The notes under the pieces are model-generated. The model was not told the DNA's origin, ran no database searches, and worked only from the letters and a program-made list of their open reading frames with translations. From Guyanagaster necrorhizus (taxonomy: Eukaryota; Basidiomycota; Agaricomycetes; Agaricales; Physalacriaceae): a stretch of DNA of 21,822 bases. Made by a program: the position numbers and the translations under genes. The stretch is from contig NW_025064941.1 in assembly GCF_019112545.1 (NCBI RefSeq), forward strand, positions 1 to 21,822, given 5' to 3'. This document shows positions 1 to 9,590 of the stretch, piece after piece; position 1 is the first letter of the stretch; each line of letters opens with the position of its first letter.

Positions 1-283
1 CAGCAAGAGCAAGCTCCTTAAATACTAAACAGGATCTGCTAATAATACTATCTACTTATTGTATATTTCTCTGTCTCTGTGCTCATTGTCCTGAAACATT
101 GTTACCATACATAAAAAGCTGGTTGTGTGTCATTGAGCAATGCCATTGCAGTAACAGACAATGACAGACTTGGCTAGTTGTAATGACTAAGCCTGATCTC
201 ATAGTCCTAAGTGCTGGTTCTAGCACCCTGACTAAGCATAAATAGGGATCAAGGATAAAGAAAAAGAGTAAGAAATCCTAATA
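1..283 (-). repeat. Partial gypsy LTR (LTR-1), minus strand, inserted into element A
   Basis: Read on the minus strand, this is the U3 part of an LTR closely matching the one at 3726-4192. Both have a TG-type start followed by ATTTCTT-like sequence, then 'tatttatgcttagtcagg', 'ttttatgtatggtaa' and 'tatttaag'. The outer end is at 283, where TGTTATG has become TATTAGG. The R region (AGCTTCGAGCTAA) is cut off by the window edge. The sequence to its right is plus-strand integrase code of element A, not an internal domain on the same strand. It is therefore either a solo LTR or the 5' LTR of a minus-strand element lying to the left. Confidence 0.85.
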
Positions 284-792
284 AACAGATAGCAACTGCA
301 ATAACATGACAATACAATAAATACTGTCATGTAGCACACATATACTCTATCAATAATAAGGTCTGGCTTGACACAACCAACCTTCACCTTCCATGTCTAA
401 AATGCAAGTTAGCTGACAAATGCACTGGCCTCTTCTCAATAATCTCCAAGATTGAAGCAAGCACTTATAAACTGTGTCTCCCACCAACTTGGAAGATACA
501 TGATATCTTTAATAAGACAATATTAACCTCATACATCACATTGGCATTCCTCAACCAAGAATGACCTCCACCTCTGCCTCTGGACCTTATCGACAATGAG
601 GAACATTATAAAGTCGATCAAATTTTGAATCACAAGCTATGAAAAGTCAAAGCAAAAAGTGGAGATACAACAATCACTGTCAATTACCTGGTCAGTTGGA
701 AAGGTTATGAATCAGAATCTAACTAGTGAGTCAATGAAAAACTGATATGCACCAATGATGCTATACAAGATTACAAACTATCTCTAAATTAA
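284..792 (+). pseudogene. Element A: 3' end of gypsy pol, integrase C-terminus plus chromodomain
   Basis: One reading frame runs to a TAA at 790-792 and encodes the tail of a Ty3/gypsy chromovirus integrase. From about 358, KVWLDTTNLHLP and STYKL.LP..WKIHD.FN..LL are the GPY/F-type C-terminal module. From about 595, EHYKVDQILNHK, VNYLVSWKGYESESN and NDAIQDYK form a chromodomain. In such elements this domain binds histone-methylated or other chromatin marks and directs integration. In-frame stops occur near 559, after the N.HKL block, and as a TAG TGA pair where C and B have NQ. or NQW. The chromodomain aligns with those of B and C in this window. The 5' part of pol is missing because LTR-1 interrupts it at 283/284. 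Composition is AT-rich with few CpG. Confidence 0.88.
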
Positions 793-812
793 GCCATCAG
801 AATGATGGTCTT

Positions 813-825
813 AAAGAGAGGGTAA
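813..825 (+). other. Polypurine tract of element A
   Basis: AAAGAGAGGGTAA lies directly before the LTR start. The same block, preceded by 'gatgatggtctta', precedes the 3' LTRs of B (minus strand) and C. This is the expected plus-strand DNA primer site. Confidence 0.8.
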
Positions 826-1285
826 TGTTATGATTTTTCTATTTCTCTTCTTAGATAACCTCTATTTATGCTTAGTCAGGGCACTAGAATAAGTGCTTAG
901 GACTGTGAGACAAAGCTTAGTCATCACAGCTAGCCAAGTCTGTCATTGTCCTTCGATGCAACAGTGTTGTCCAATGATGCACAATCAATCTATTATATAT
1001 GATAACAATGCCCTAAGACAATGAGCACAATGGATTAAGAAACACACAATTAGTCATAGTATTATTAACAGACCTTATACAGTATTTAAAGACTGCTTGC
1101 TCTCACTGATAATTCCCAGCTTCAAGCTAAAGTTTATTCATCTCATTCTACTCTTGAGTCAATCTTACAGGCCTTGTGACACATTGATCAGACTATGCAT
1201 CAGTGGACTCAGCTGATCTCCTGAAGTGCAAGGAGACTAGGCTGTTTATCATGTGTATCTGTTCATGTGATGCTGGAGTCTAATA
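826..1285 (+). repeat. 3' LTR of element A
   Basis: The LTR starts TGTTATGATTTTTCT right after the polypurine tract. It ends near 1285 with TAATA, a decayed form of the TAACA seen in C and D. It aligns along its length with the D LTR at 17161-17623: the 'atgcttagtca', 'cattgtccttcga', 'agcttcaagctaaagttta' and 'ccttgtgacacat' blocks all occur in order. Its length, 460 bp, is close to D (463) and B (467). TATTTAAA at 1083-1090 is a TATA-like box, and the R-type segment AGCTTCAAGCTAA is at 1118-1130. The sequence after 1285 is copia code, so A was inserted into a copia element. The 5 bp target duplication cannot be checked because the other end of A is lost. Confidence 0.9.
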
Positions 1286-2130
1286 TAAAGAGACTATTTA
1301 GGAAGAAAATGGTCAAGAGGATAGATATAGATGAGTCAGCCAAGCCTCAGACAGATTGCATAGCTTGCATAAAAGCTAAACATCATATCAAGCTATTTTC
1401 ACAGAAAGTCAAAAGAGACTATACTGAAATAGAGAAAATGATATTTTCAGATCTATAGGGGCTAGCCTGAACTCAGAGTATCCATAGTAAAAGATATTAC
1501 ATAAGCTTTACAGATGGAAAATTCTGGAGGACAATGCTGTATATTTTGAAGTCAAAGCAAAGATATGAAAATTCAAAAGAAGATTCAGCAGTATCAAAAA
1601 TACATTAAAGTTCACAAAGAGAAAGATCTGAAGTTTATGAAGATTGACAATGGAAAGGAATATGTCAATGAAAAGGTAAAAGAATACCTCCAGGATAATA
1701 GCATACAGTTGGAATTGACTGCAGCATACTCTCTATCTCAAAATGAAGTTGCTGAGAGAATAAATCAGACCTTTATGGAGTATGCATGCATCATGCTAGA
1801 AGAACATCATTTACCAAAGTTTCTATGGTCTGAGACAGTGGCATATGCCATATATCTGAAGAACTGATCACTAACCAGGGCTCTCAAAAATAATCTAACC
1901 CCAGAAGAAGTGTTTCAGAGCATGAAACCAGATATTTTGGCACTCTAAAAATTCAGAGTAAAGTGCTAAATGTTGCAGCAAGATAACAAGAGGTCAAAAC
2001 TAGACTCAAAGTCAAGGGAATTTATCTTCACAGGTTTTATAGATGAATCTAAAGCTTAGAGATATTACAACCCTCAAACCAGACAGATTCAGACCTTAAG
2101 AAATGTTATATTCTCTGAAAACAACACTAT
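1286..2130 (+). pseudogene. copia GAG-pre-integrase linker and integrase core (decayed)
   Basis: The first segment (to 1458) has a C-IAC-K zinc-linker pattern (DCIACIKAKHH) followed by a DL motif, where copia integrases carry the first catalytic Asp. After a frame change, 1565-1867 reads IDNGKEY, with the second Asp, then LELTAAYSLSQNEVAERINQ, with the catalytic Glu in the N-VAER-N context. LPKFLWSETVAYAIYLKN follows and is the typical end of the copia rve domain. From about 1868 to 2130 the frame continues with stops: L.PEEVF...KPDI, then FTGFIDESKA.RYYNP, the usual post-integrase linker. It is not translatable as it stands. Confidence 0.82.
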
Positions 2131-2559
2131 AGAGCTTATAGACACTGACTATGTAGTCTCTCACCCTTCATCACTCAAGGAGGAGTCAGATAGCAAAGTC
2201 AAGCAGACTTTAGATGGAAATGATGGTATTTTGAATGATTCTATAGATGCCAAAAATGCTGAACCAAAAGGAAAAACAGCTCTGATGTGTCATCAATCAA
2301 ATCAAAGTTCTTAATATGATATGGGAAAATGATTAAGCCATGCAACAAATTGGCTTAGATCACATCAAAGATCCAACCAAGTTACCAGATGCTTTATAAT
2401 CCAAGTGCACAAGCTGTGAAAACATTGGAACAACAGTGTACCTTAGAAGAATCATCTTTGGAAGCCATAAATATTGCAATAGACTATGCATACATTGGAA
2501 AAACTGCAGACAACCTCAGTGATGAGCCATTAAGCCTTGAAGAAGCTAAGACAAGGCTA
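2131..2559 (+). pseudogene. copia integrase-RT linker (low conservation)
   Basis: This spacer between the copia integrase tail and RT has short readable pieces such as VSHPSSLKEESDS and several stops in all frames. The equivalent region in copia elements is a poorly conserved, Ser/acidic-rich linker. Nothing else is evident here. Confidence 0.5.
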
Positions 2560-3725
2560 GACTAGCATCATTGAAAGAAAGCAATGGATGAAGAATATAA
2601 TCTATTGACTTCTCTAGGCATATGGCAGCTGGAAGAATTACCCAAAAACAGATCACTTGTAGATTGCAAGTGAACTTACAGATTAAAAAGGGATGATGAT
2701 GGGAAAATCATCAGATACAAGGTCAGACTTGTTGCAAAAGGATTTTCACAGGTATCTGGCATTGATTTCTTTGAGACATATGCATCAGTTGTCAGGCTGG
2801 ACATATTTCACCTACTCATAACAATTGCTGCTCAAAGAAATCTAATTATTCATAGAATAAACATTGTTGGAGCTTACTTAAATAGTAAACTCAATAAATC
2901 CATTTACATGGCACAGCCACCTAAATATTCAGATGAGAGTGAAAAAGTGGCACACCTCAAATTAATGTTGTATGGACTCAAGCAATCTGGCTGAGTTTGG
3001 AATGATAAATTAAATGCTATATTTTTGAGACTTAGATACATTAGATTGATCAGTGATCAATGTGTGTATATCAGACAAATGAGTTCTGGTCTCATAATCA
3101 TAGCTGTATATATTGATGACATAATATTGCTTGCCCTAGATGATGAAACCATGTCTAAAATGAAAGAAGAGCTTAAGAAGAAGCTAAATGTCACAGACAT
3201 GAGGGAGATTCAATATATATTAGGCATGAAGATAGACAGGAATTGGGATAAGAGCACTATTACTCTATCTCAGAAGGCATATATTCTCAAAGTACTTGAG
3301 CAAATAGGCATAAATGACTACAAACTGGTTAAAATGCTTATAGACCTAAATATATAGCTAGAGAAAATTCCAACAGAAGATCTATGAGATGTTGACATAG
3401 CCACCAGACAATATTACCATATTGGTGTCAGATCACTAATGTATGTGGCTAATGGATCCCAGCCCAACATTGCATATGCTGTCACTGAATTAAGCAAATA
3501 TATGTAAAATCTGGCTGCTAAGCATGTCACAGCCTTGAAGTGAGTTTTCTACTATCTGAAGGGAATTCTAGACTTTGAAATCATATATGGAGGAACTATA
3601 GATGAGCTGATACCTTATTCAGACTCAGACTGGAGAGAAGACAGAACAGATAGAAGATTAATATCTGGTTATGTCTGTACCTATGCAGAGAAAGCTGTTA
3701 CTTAGAGTTTAAAGAAACAGCCTAT
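2560..3725 (+). pseudogene. copia reverse transcriptase and RNase H (decayed)
   Basis: In one frame from about 2584 the translation reads EEYNLLTSLGIWQLEELP, then RYKVRLVAKGFSQVSGIDF, then a VV.LD..H.L motif and LMLYGLKQSG. These are the copia RVT_2 signature blocks in order. The 3025-3357 stretch carries YIDDIILL, the catalytic Asp pair, and YILGMKIDR. Further on come RQYYHIGVRSLMYVA, QPNIAYAV, YLKGILDFE, PYSDSDWREDRTDRRLISGY and SLKKQPIV, the RNase H part. Stops interrupt it after DCK, after KQSG, after DLNI and elsewhere. The fragment ends inside the final KKQPIV block, where the B LTR begins. Confidence 0.88.
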
Positions 3726-4192
3726 TGTTAGGCTCAAGTTGCATGTGATCAACTTAGCATGTGATAAACTAATATAGCTTTGCATTCGAGCCTTCCATCA
3801 GAGTTCACTTTGTGTACTAATGTTGACTTTCTGTGCTTCAAAGCTTTGTGTGACTAGCTCAAGAGTAGAATGAGATAGTATAAACTTTAGCTCGAAGCTG
3901 GAGATTTACCAGTGAGAGCAAGCTTCTTAAATACTATATAAGGTCTGCTAATAATACTATGTACTTATTATGTATCTCTCCGTTTTTTGTGCTCATCATC
4001 CTGGAGCATCATTACCATACATAAAAGGCTGGTTGCATTGTCAGGCAATGCTGTTGCATCAAAAGACAATGACAGACTTAGCCAGTTATGATGACTAAGT
4101 CTTTTATCTCATGATCTTAAGTGCCTGTTCTAGTGCTCTGACTAAGCATAAATAAGGGTCAAAAGAAAGAAAAAAGATAGAAAATCATAACA
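3726..4192 (-). repeat. 3' LTR of element B (minus strand)
   Basis: Read on the minus strand, it begins TGTTATGATTTTC (from 4192) and ends GCCTAACA (3726). It is preceded, in minus orientation, by a polypurine tract at 4193-4205. At 467 bp it belongs to the same subfamily as A's LTR and LTR-1. The R-type segment AGCTTCGAGCTAA is the complement of 3887-3899, and the TATA-like TATTTAAG is the complement of 3926-3933. Copia code ends at 3725, and the flanking bases on that side are CCTAT. Its partner LTR is not in the window. Confidence 0.93.
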
Positions 4193-4205
4193 TTACCCTC
4201 TCTTT
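4193..4205 (-). other. Polypurine tract of element B
   Basis: On the minus strand AAAGAGAGGGTAA lies immediately upstream of the LTR, identical to the tract of element A. Confidence 0.8.
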
Positions 4206-4700
4206 AAGACCATCATCCTGATAGCTTAATTTAGGAATATTTCATAGTTATGTATAGCATTGTTAGCATTCATAAGCTTTTTGTTTACCCATTGGTTAGA
4301 TTCCAGCCCATAACTCTTCCAGCTGATGAGATAATCCACTGTGGTTGTCATGCCACTGCCTTTTGCCTTGATTTTTCATAGTTTATGATTTAGCACTTGG
4401 TTCACTTTATAGTGTTCTTCATTGTTGACAAAATCAGATGGTGGAGGCAGTGGTCATTCTTGGTTAGGGAATGCAGGGCCGATATATGGTGTTAGTAATG
4501 TCTCATTGAAGACATCATGGATCTTCCAGATTTTGAGTAGTTTCAATTTGTAGGTGCTGGCATTTACTTTTGCTGTTACTGCAAAGAGGCTGATGTGCTT
4601 GTCAGTCAATTTGCATTTGGGTCATGGCAGATAGAGGTTGGTTGTGTCTAGCCAGACTTTATCATTGGGAGAGTATTTGTGAGCCATATAGTGATGTTTG
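4206..4700 (-). pseudogene. Element B: integrase C-terminus and chromodomain
   Basis: In minus-strand order the translation gives DKVWLDTTNL, ASTYKLKLLKIWKIHDVFNE and LLTPYIGPAFPNQE (the GPY/F-like module). These are followed by EEHYKVNQVLNHKL, VDYLISWKSYGLESNQWVN and a TAA near 4227. The W in NQWVN is intact here, whereas A and C have stops at that codon, which shows those stops are secondary. A few nonsense codons remain (after LP, after NQE and after HKL). It ends without the long extra tail that C has. Confidence 0.87.
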
Positions 4701-5620
4701 TCATACTGGATTTTCATGCTCACAGCAGCCTTTTCAAGGGTGGTCTTTGTTTCTTCATGGATTTTCATCATTGTAGATGCAAAATCCACAGAGGCAGAGG
4801 TGGTAGTTCAATATTGCTCTGTTTGTGCAATGTTAGGATGTCACCTATAGTTTATGAAGAATAGAGTTTTTTCTGTTGTTGAATGTATCTGGTTGTTGTG
4901 TTAAAAGATGGTGAGAGCCAGCCACTCTACCTAGTCATCTTGTTGATAGTTAATGAATAACCAAAGGTATTTTTCGACTTCTTGATTAGCTCATTCTGTT
5001 TATTTGTCTATCTGGAGGTGATAGGTGATAGAGGCATTACATTTGATGTTTAGGAGTTGGTAAAGATTGTCCAGGAATTTAGACACAAATTGAGGGCCTC
5101 TGTCTGATATGACCACTTGAGGCATGCTGTATTTCATATAGACCTCATCCTGTAGAATCTTTGCCCATTCTTCTGAAGTAAGTTTGGTTGAGCAGATGAT
5201 TGGGATGATCACTTTTGAGAATCGATCAACTATGATAATAATGGCATCATAGCTGTTACAGTCTGATAACCCAGTGACTATATTGACTGAAATGTGGGTC
5301 TATGGAGATGATGGGACCATATTTGGATGAAGTGGGGCAGCTTGGGCCTGTGTTGATGATTTGCCTCGCTGGTAGATTTCACATGCCTTAACATATGTGG
5401 TGATATCATTTTCCATTTTAGGCTATCAGTACTCTCACAGTATCAGTTCCTTAGTCTTGGCAATGCCAGGATGACTAGCGGTGGCATGGTCATAGCAGAT
5501 GGCAATGATTTCACTATGCAGTTTTTGATCTCAGGAGATATAGATCCTTCTATTGTATCAGATCATTCCTCCTTCCTTTGTTATTTCTCACTCATGATTG
5601 AGTGAGAGGGCTACCCACTG
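4701..5620 (-). pseudogene. Element B: integrase zinc finger and catalytic core
   Basis: The core includes an open stretch at 5212-5000 with STKLTSEEWAKILQDEVY, ISDRGPQFVSKF (second catalytic Asp) and NITYHLQID-like sequence. A TE.ANQEVEKYL block follows, in which the Glu of D-D-E is still present but a stop lies on each side of it. The region 5220-5620 covers the first catalytic Asp and the HHCC zinc finger, and is degraded by stops. It aligns block by block with C at 14830-15450. The function in a live element would be insertion of cDNA into chromatin. Confidence 0.85.
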
Positions 5621-6274
5621 GTCCTATTTGTAGTTATCTTGAGTCACACTCTTGATGCATTCATAGATCTCTTCTTCCATTAGCATTATCATGATCTGGA
5701 AATGTTCAGACCTCAACAATGTTACTCTCTCATTATTGCCTTCCCCCTGGTCATGGTCTGCTCTCTGGCTTAGGAGATCTGCCTTTTTATTTGCTGTCCT
5801 GATCTTGTGATGAAGAGTATATTGATATTGACTGAGTTCTGTGACCCATCTGGCCTGATGGTAGTTTAGCTTTTGGGGCTGTCTGAAATAGCAGAGGTTT
5901 TGATGGTCCATCCAGATTTTAAAAGTCTTTGTGGCTCCAATCAAATAATATCACCACTCTTTGAGGATAAGCATGATGGCCAAGAGTTCTTTATTGTAGA
6001 TCTTATAATTTTGTTTGGTGATAGTGAGCACTTTGGACAGAAATACTACAGGGTGCCATTTCCTATCTTGTTCTTGTGAGAGTACTGCTCTGATGGCCCC
6101 TTCACTGGAGTTGGCCTCAACTCAGAACTTTTCTTCTTGGGTGGGGATAGTGAGTATAACATTATCTGCAAGTCACTGTTTTAGATCATCGAAAGCATTT
6201 TGTTGGGATAATCTCCATGTTCAAGGGGCATTGCTGGTTAATTGGATCATTGGTCAGATAATTTTGCTGTAATC
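5621..6274 (-). pseudogene. Element B: RNase H domain
   Basis: The 5944-5624 stretch is open and reads KIWMDHQNLCYFRQPQKLN, then QARWVTELSQYQYTLHHK and NKKADLLSQRADHDQG. These are the second half of Ty3-type RNase H, with the D of MDHQNL and the terminal AD motif preserved. The upstream part of the domain (DSS..GAI.S and the KELLAI region) is encoded on the minus strand at about 5945-6160 and contains stops. It stays in frame with the RT and integrase segments. Confidence 0.86.
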
Positions 6275-7010
6275 TCAAATGAACCATTGATAGAAATTTG
6301 TAAATCCAAGAAAAGATTGTAACTTCTTTTTCTTGGTTGGTTTCAGCCATTCTATTACCCCTGCCACCTTGATCAGATCCATGCAGATGCTTCCTTCACT
6401 GATAATGACCCTGAGGTATTTGGTTTTGAGTATCTTGAACTTGCACTTCTCTGCTTTGAGGAAAAATTTATGTTTTCTCATCAGGGCTAGTACTTGCTGT
6501 ACTAGCCTTCTATGCTCCTCTCTGGTTTGTGACATGATTAGGATGTCATCAAGGTAAATGGTGATCTTTCCAGTTGTGATGAGATTCTTGAATATGTTGT
6601 TTATCATCCACTAGAAGGTTGCTAGGAAATTAGTGAGCCTGAAAAACATGACTGTCAGCTTGAACAGCCTCTGATTTGTTCTGAATGCAGCCTTCTATTT
6701 GTCTCTCTTCTTGATGCAGATGTTGTTATATCCCTATCAGACATCGAGCTTGGTATAATATTTGGTGCTCCAGAGTTTGTCCATTAATTCAGAGATTAAT
6801 GGAAGGGGGTACTGATTTTTGATAGTCATTTTATTAAGCTTTTGGTAGTCTTGGACTGGCCAGAGCTTGCTGTTCTTCTTTTTGATGAAGAAGAATGGTG
6901 ATACCATGGGCAATTTCAAAGGTCTGATTTGTCTGCTTGATAAGTTCTTATCCAAGAACTTATCAAGCTCCTATTGTTCATTGTTGCTGAGTGAATATGT
7001 TTTGCAGTCT
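6275..7010 (-). pseudogene. Element B: reverse transcriptase
   Basis: Two open stretches in the same frame (6955-6737 and 6607-6275) encode most of a Ty3-type RT. The first has RQIRPLKLPMVSPFFFIKKK, then LWPVQDYQKLN and YYTKLDV (fingers and palm, first catalytic Asp). The second has ITIYLDDILIMSQ with both catalytic Asp residues intact (GATGAC complement of 6546-6551), then LQSFLGFTNFYQWF, the thumb/connection start. Stops separate the two in between. B keeps YLDD although it is more AT-shifted overall than C, whose copy reads YLDN. Confidence 0.9.
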
Positions 7011-7965
7011 AGATTGGCATTTGCATTTGGAATTAATTTAATTGCATGGTCCTATAGTTTTGGCTCTGGCAATTCATCAAAGCTTTCCTTCTCAAATAGA
7101 TTCTTGAAGCCTCATGCCCATTCAGATATCATTTCTTCAAAGGTTTTTTCCTCCCTCCATTCATTAGCCTTAGCAGCAAGATTGTTGGCATGGTGAGTGG
7201 CATGAATGTGTAGTTCACACTGTAGGTTGATGGCAAGGATGGTTTTTCCATCTTTCATTTCTTCATTCTATCAATCCTCTGAGTCGTCATTGGGCAATTT
7301 GAAAGGAATTTTCTGACACTAGCACCTTGCAAAAGTGATCCAACCAGTTTTCCAATTGATTAGTGGATTATAGTATATTATCCAATTATGGTGAAGAAAG
7401 ATCTCCTTGGTCTCAAGATCTGTGATAGCTAGGTCGATTCATTCCAAATGATCACTGATTGTGAGTCAGAGTTCTACAAACTCAGTTATTGAACTGGCTT
7501 GATTCTTGATTCTATCAATGTTATATACTGGAATGGATGCCACTGTGGCCCTGGTCAGAAGTTGGTGCTTGTTGATGAAAGCATGATTGATCAAACTTCC
7601 AGTGCATCCACTGTCAATCAGGGCAGTTACTATATGAACAGATTGAGATATAAGGGTCTCAATTTGTGCCTTGGTGATCAGATCTCATCTGGATATTTTA
7701 GATCACTGGATGAACTTTTGTGGTCCTTGAAGTTCATTGAGCCATTCCAAGACTCGGCACTGCTCTGCCTTCTTCATTTCTTCTATCATTTCATCAATTA
7801 CTTCTTCGGCTCAGGTTTTATATACTTAATTTTTAAGCATAGCTTTCACTGCTGCTTCATCCTTGGCATTTTTTATCATCTTTCAAGTCCATTTCATATT
7901 GAATGGCTTAAGCCAAGTGTTGGGGCTCTCTATCCCTGTTCGGTGAAGTGGTTCCTAGCACATGC
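7011..7965 (-). pseudogene. Element B: pre-protease domain and aspartic protease, 5'-truncated
   Basis: Minus-strand translation from 7955 gives a W-KPF-like block and an EEVIDEMIE block. ALIDSGCTGSLINHAFINK follows; the active DSG is the complement of 7607-7615. PVYNIDRIKNQA, FVEL and ITDLETKEIFL come next. The order and sequence match C at 12400-13000 and D at 21070-21680. Homology ends at about 7960-7965, before the gag-pol junction, so gag and the 5' LTR are missing. The junction is with unidentified sequence. The frame is the same as in the downstream B domains. Confidence 0.85.
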
Positions 7966-8965
7966 AATATAAAAAACAGAGACAGCAGAGCGTTTTCCAC
8001 TGATCACACTCACACCAACACACATACAAAACTCTTAGTTTGTGGGGAGATTATAATGTGATAAAAGTAGCAATCAACAAATATAATTGTCTTCTTCAAT
8101 GAGATCACAGTATGTGAATAGCAATAGTGTGCTTACAACAGTCTGAGGTCTTTCTAAGTCTCAAAACTTTTCGTTTTATCAAAACAAGAGGTGGCAACTG
8201 GTGTTGCTGGGCCTCAAGGCAAGGGGTACTGCAACTCAATACAATATGTCAAAACACTCCTTCAAAACTCTCAAATAGTTCTAAGCACAGCTCAGATCAA
8301 CTCAATTCCCTAACACACACAATACACAACTCAAAGCTTTGTGCTCTAAGCCAAAAACCAATCACAAATATGTCCACAAGTGACCAAAAGCACAGATCCC
8401 TGTTCACAAGTTTCCAAACCAATCATAGACCCACAGGATTCAAACCTATACGATCCAGAGACACAAACACAATAAAACTCCATCTGACAGACTAAAGGGT
8501 TTGAACCTCTGCCACCTGTAGCATTGCATGTCACAAATACTTCAAAAACTCAAGATGATGCCCTTCAGACACTGCTCTCTTATTCTCAGGTTAAAGTGCA
8601 ATCCAAAAACTTTTTATCAAACTGGGCTTAAGTCCTTCACAAGCTTTGATGCCTCACTTAGTTCTCACAGCTCTCTCAAGAGTATTCAATAATAGGTTTA
8701 TTCTCTCGCCTGAAGTTACAAACACAAACCCAGAGCTAGAGTGCAAGGCTTTCTGTGCCCAATATACTGCAACTGTGAGGGTCAGAAACTTCTCTTTTCT
8801 CCAGCCATACAATGCCATATTTAAATGCTCTACTATGGTACTTACTAATACAATCCTACTATGGTATCCTCAAAGCACAGGACTCCATGCTGGATCCCAC
8901 TGGTATTATTCATGTGCATGTCGCAGTTGCCATGCTTATTCTCTTCTGGGTGATGACTGTGCCTG
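7966..8965. other. Unidentified sequence, about 1 kb, no supported gene
   Basis: This lies between truncated element B and the insertion of element C, and continues at 16907-17160 on the other side of C. The plus strand is CA/CT-rich. Open frames such as those near 8127-8495 and 8646-8978 show no recognisable motif, low-complexity bias and no partner across the C insertion, so I do not call them. On the minus strand, two 17 nt T-arm-like hairpins occur (separate entry). A short direct repeat CTACTATGGTA lies at 8830-8840 and 8856-8866. It could be host intergenic DNA or an unrecognised, possibly non-autonomous, element. Confidence 0.6.
8433..8510 (-). other. Two tRNA T-arm/B-box-like hairpins, possible SINE fragment
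   Basis: On the minus strand, AGAGGTTCAAACCCTTT (complement of 8494-8510) forms a 5 bp stem (one G-T) with a canonical TTCAAAC loop. ATAGGTTTGAATCCTGT (complement of 8433-8449) forms a second such arm with a TTTGAAT loop. Each resembles a pol III internal B box. I could not find a convincing A box or a complete cloverleaf for either, so this may be chance or a decayed tRNA-derived repeat. Confidence 0.3.
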
Positions 8966-8970
8966 CTATT
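8966..8970. repeat. Left target-site duplication of element C (CTATT)
   Basis: CTATT immediately precedes the 5' LTR and recurs at 16902-16906 immediately after the 3' LTR. A 5 bp duplication is normal for Ty3/gypsy integration. Confidence 0.95.
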
Positions 8971-9490
8971 TGTTATGATTTTTCCTATTTTCTTTCTTTC
9001 TTTTTCCTCAGAAATGACCCCTATCCTTGCTTAGTCAGGGTGCTTAGGCCAGCGCTTAGGACCATGGGAATGCTTAGCTCAGCAATCCAGTCAGTCACTC
9101 TCTTATTGTATTGCTGTGTGCTGTGAAGAGAGAGACAATATCCTTTTTGTTCTCTAACTGTGGCACAGCAGTAACAGCATACAGCAGGACAATAGCTTTT
9201 GTGGAGAGACTGGCAACAGCAGGGGAAACAGCACAACAGCAAGACAACAGCTTTTGTGAACATTTATTTATAGTACAATAACAGAACAGTATTTAAGTAG
9301 CATAGCTCTCGCTGTAATACTCTAGCTTTGAGCTAAAGTTTATTCTCTACCATTCTATCTCGAGCGACTTGCAACATCTTGATCACACACCTCTGTTAAC
9401 ACATCAGTGAACTCAGTCAGACATACCCAAAGTGCGAGGTACCAAACTGTCTATCATGTGTTGATAGTCACATAGAGTTTGGGCTTAACA
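8971..9490 (+). repeat. 5' LTR of element C
   Basis: 520 bp, TGTTATGATT to GGGCTTAACA, nearly identical to 16382-16901. U3 contains a CAGCA-rich block with a direct repeat GACAA(T/C)AGCTTTTGTG at 9188-9203 and 9243-9258, absent from the A, B and D LTRs. TATTTAAG at 9290-9297 is TATA-like, with the probable transcript start at about 9324. Confidence 0.97.
9290..9336 (+). promoter_or_regulatory. LTR core promoter of C with transcript start / self-primer segment
   Basis: A TATA-like TATTTAAG (9290-9297) lies 34 bp upstream of AGCTTTGAGCTAA (9324-9336). That segment is exactly complementary to the PBS at 9492-9504. The same arrangement occurs in A (1083-1130), B (minus, 3933-3887) and D (17421-17467). 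Start-site placement is inferred from spacing, not measured. Confidence 0.65.
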
Positions 9491-9491
9491 A

Positions 9492-9504
9492 TTAGCTCAA
9501 AGCT
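9492..9504 (+). other. Primer-binding site of C, self-priming type
   Basis: TTAGCTCAAAGCT begins 2 nt after the LTR end and is the exact reverse complement of 9324-9336 in the LTR. It does not begin TGG, as a tRNA 3'-end PBS would. In Tf1/sushi elements the 5' end of the mRNA folds onto such a site and is nicked to make the primer. Confidence 0.75.
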
Positions 9505-9590
9505 TCTAGCTTCCCTTCTTTGAGCCTAAAGGCTAAAAGAACTGAACACTTCTCACTGACCTCTTTCTGATTAACTGAAAAGGACATCAT

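Larger units (their letters stand above)
1286..3725 (+). mobile_element. Ty1/copia retrotransposon internal fragment
   Basis: This is the coding core of a copia element without its own LTRs: the GAG-pre-integrase linker, integrase, RT and RNase H, in copia order (IN before RT). Both ends are cut by gypsy LTRs, A's 3' LTR on the left and B's 3' LTR on the right. The copia copy is therefore the oldest layer in this part of the nest. The frame changes between the linker (frame of 1286-1458), integrase (1565-1867) and RT (about 2560-3725), so it carries indels as well as nonsense codons. Confidence 0.88.

Noticed and set aside
284..1285. LTR-1 and the A LTR (826-1285) as the two ends of one small element
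   Set aside because: They are in opposite orientation, and the sequence between is plus-strand integrase/chromodomain followed by a polypurine tract. This fits LTR-1 being inserted into A.
1267..1458. Reading the 63-codon frame from 1267 as starting in copia
   Set aside because: Alignment with the D LTR shows 1267-1285 is still LTR end. Copia sequence begins only after 1285, so the Met is not an original start.
8433..8520. A complete tRNA gene on the minus strand
   Set aside because: Only T-arm-like hairpins are convincing. No acceptor stem, D arm or anticodon arm pairs properly around either.
8646..8978. 110-codon open frame in the unidentified sequence
   Set aside because: It runs into the inserted LTR of C and does not continue convincingly across the rejoined target. 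It shows no motif and biased low-complexity composition.
9160..9260. CAGCA/ACAGCA repeats in the C LTR as a CRISPR-like or microsatellite array
   Set aside because: The units are irregular and short, lack unique spacers, and lie inside an LTR present in two copies.
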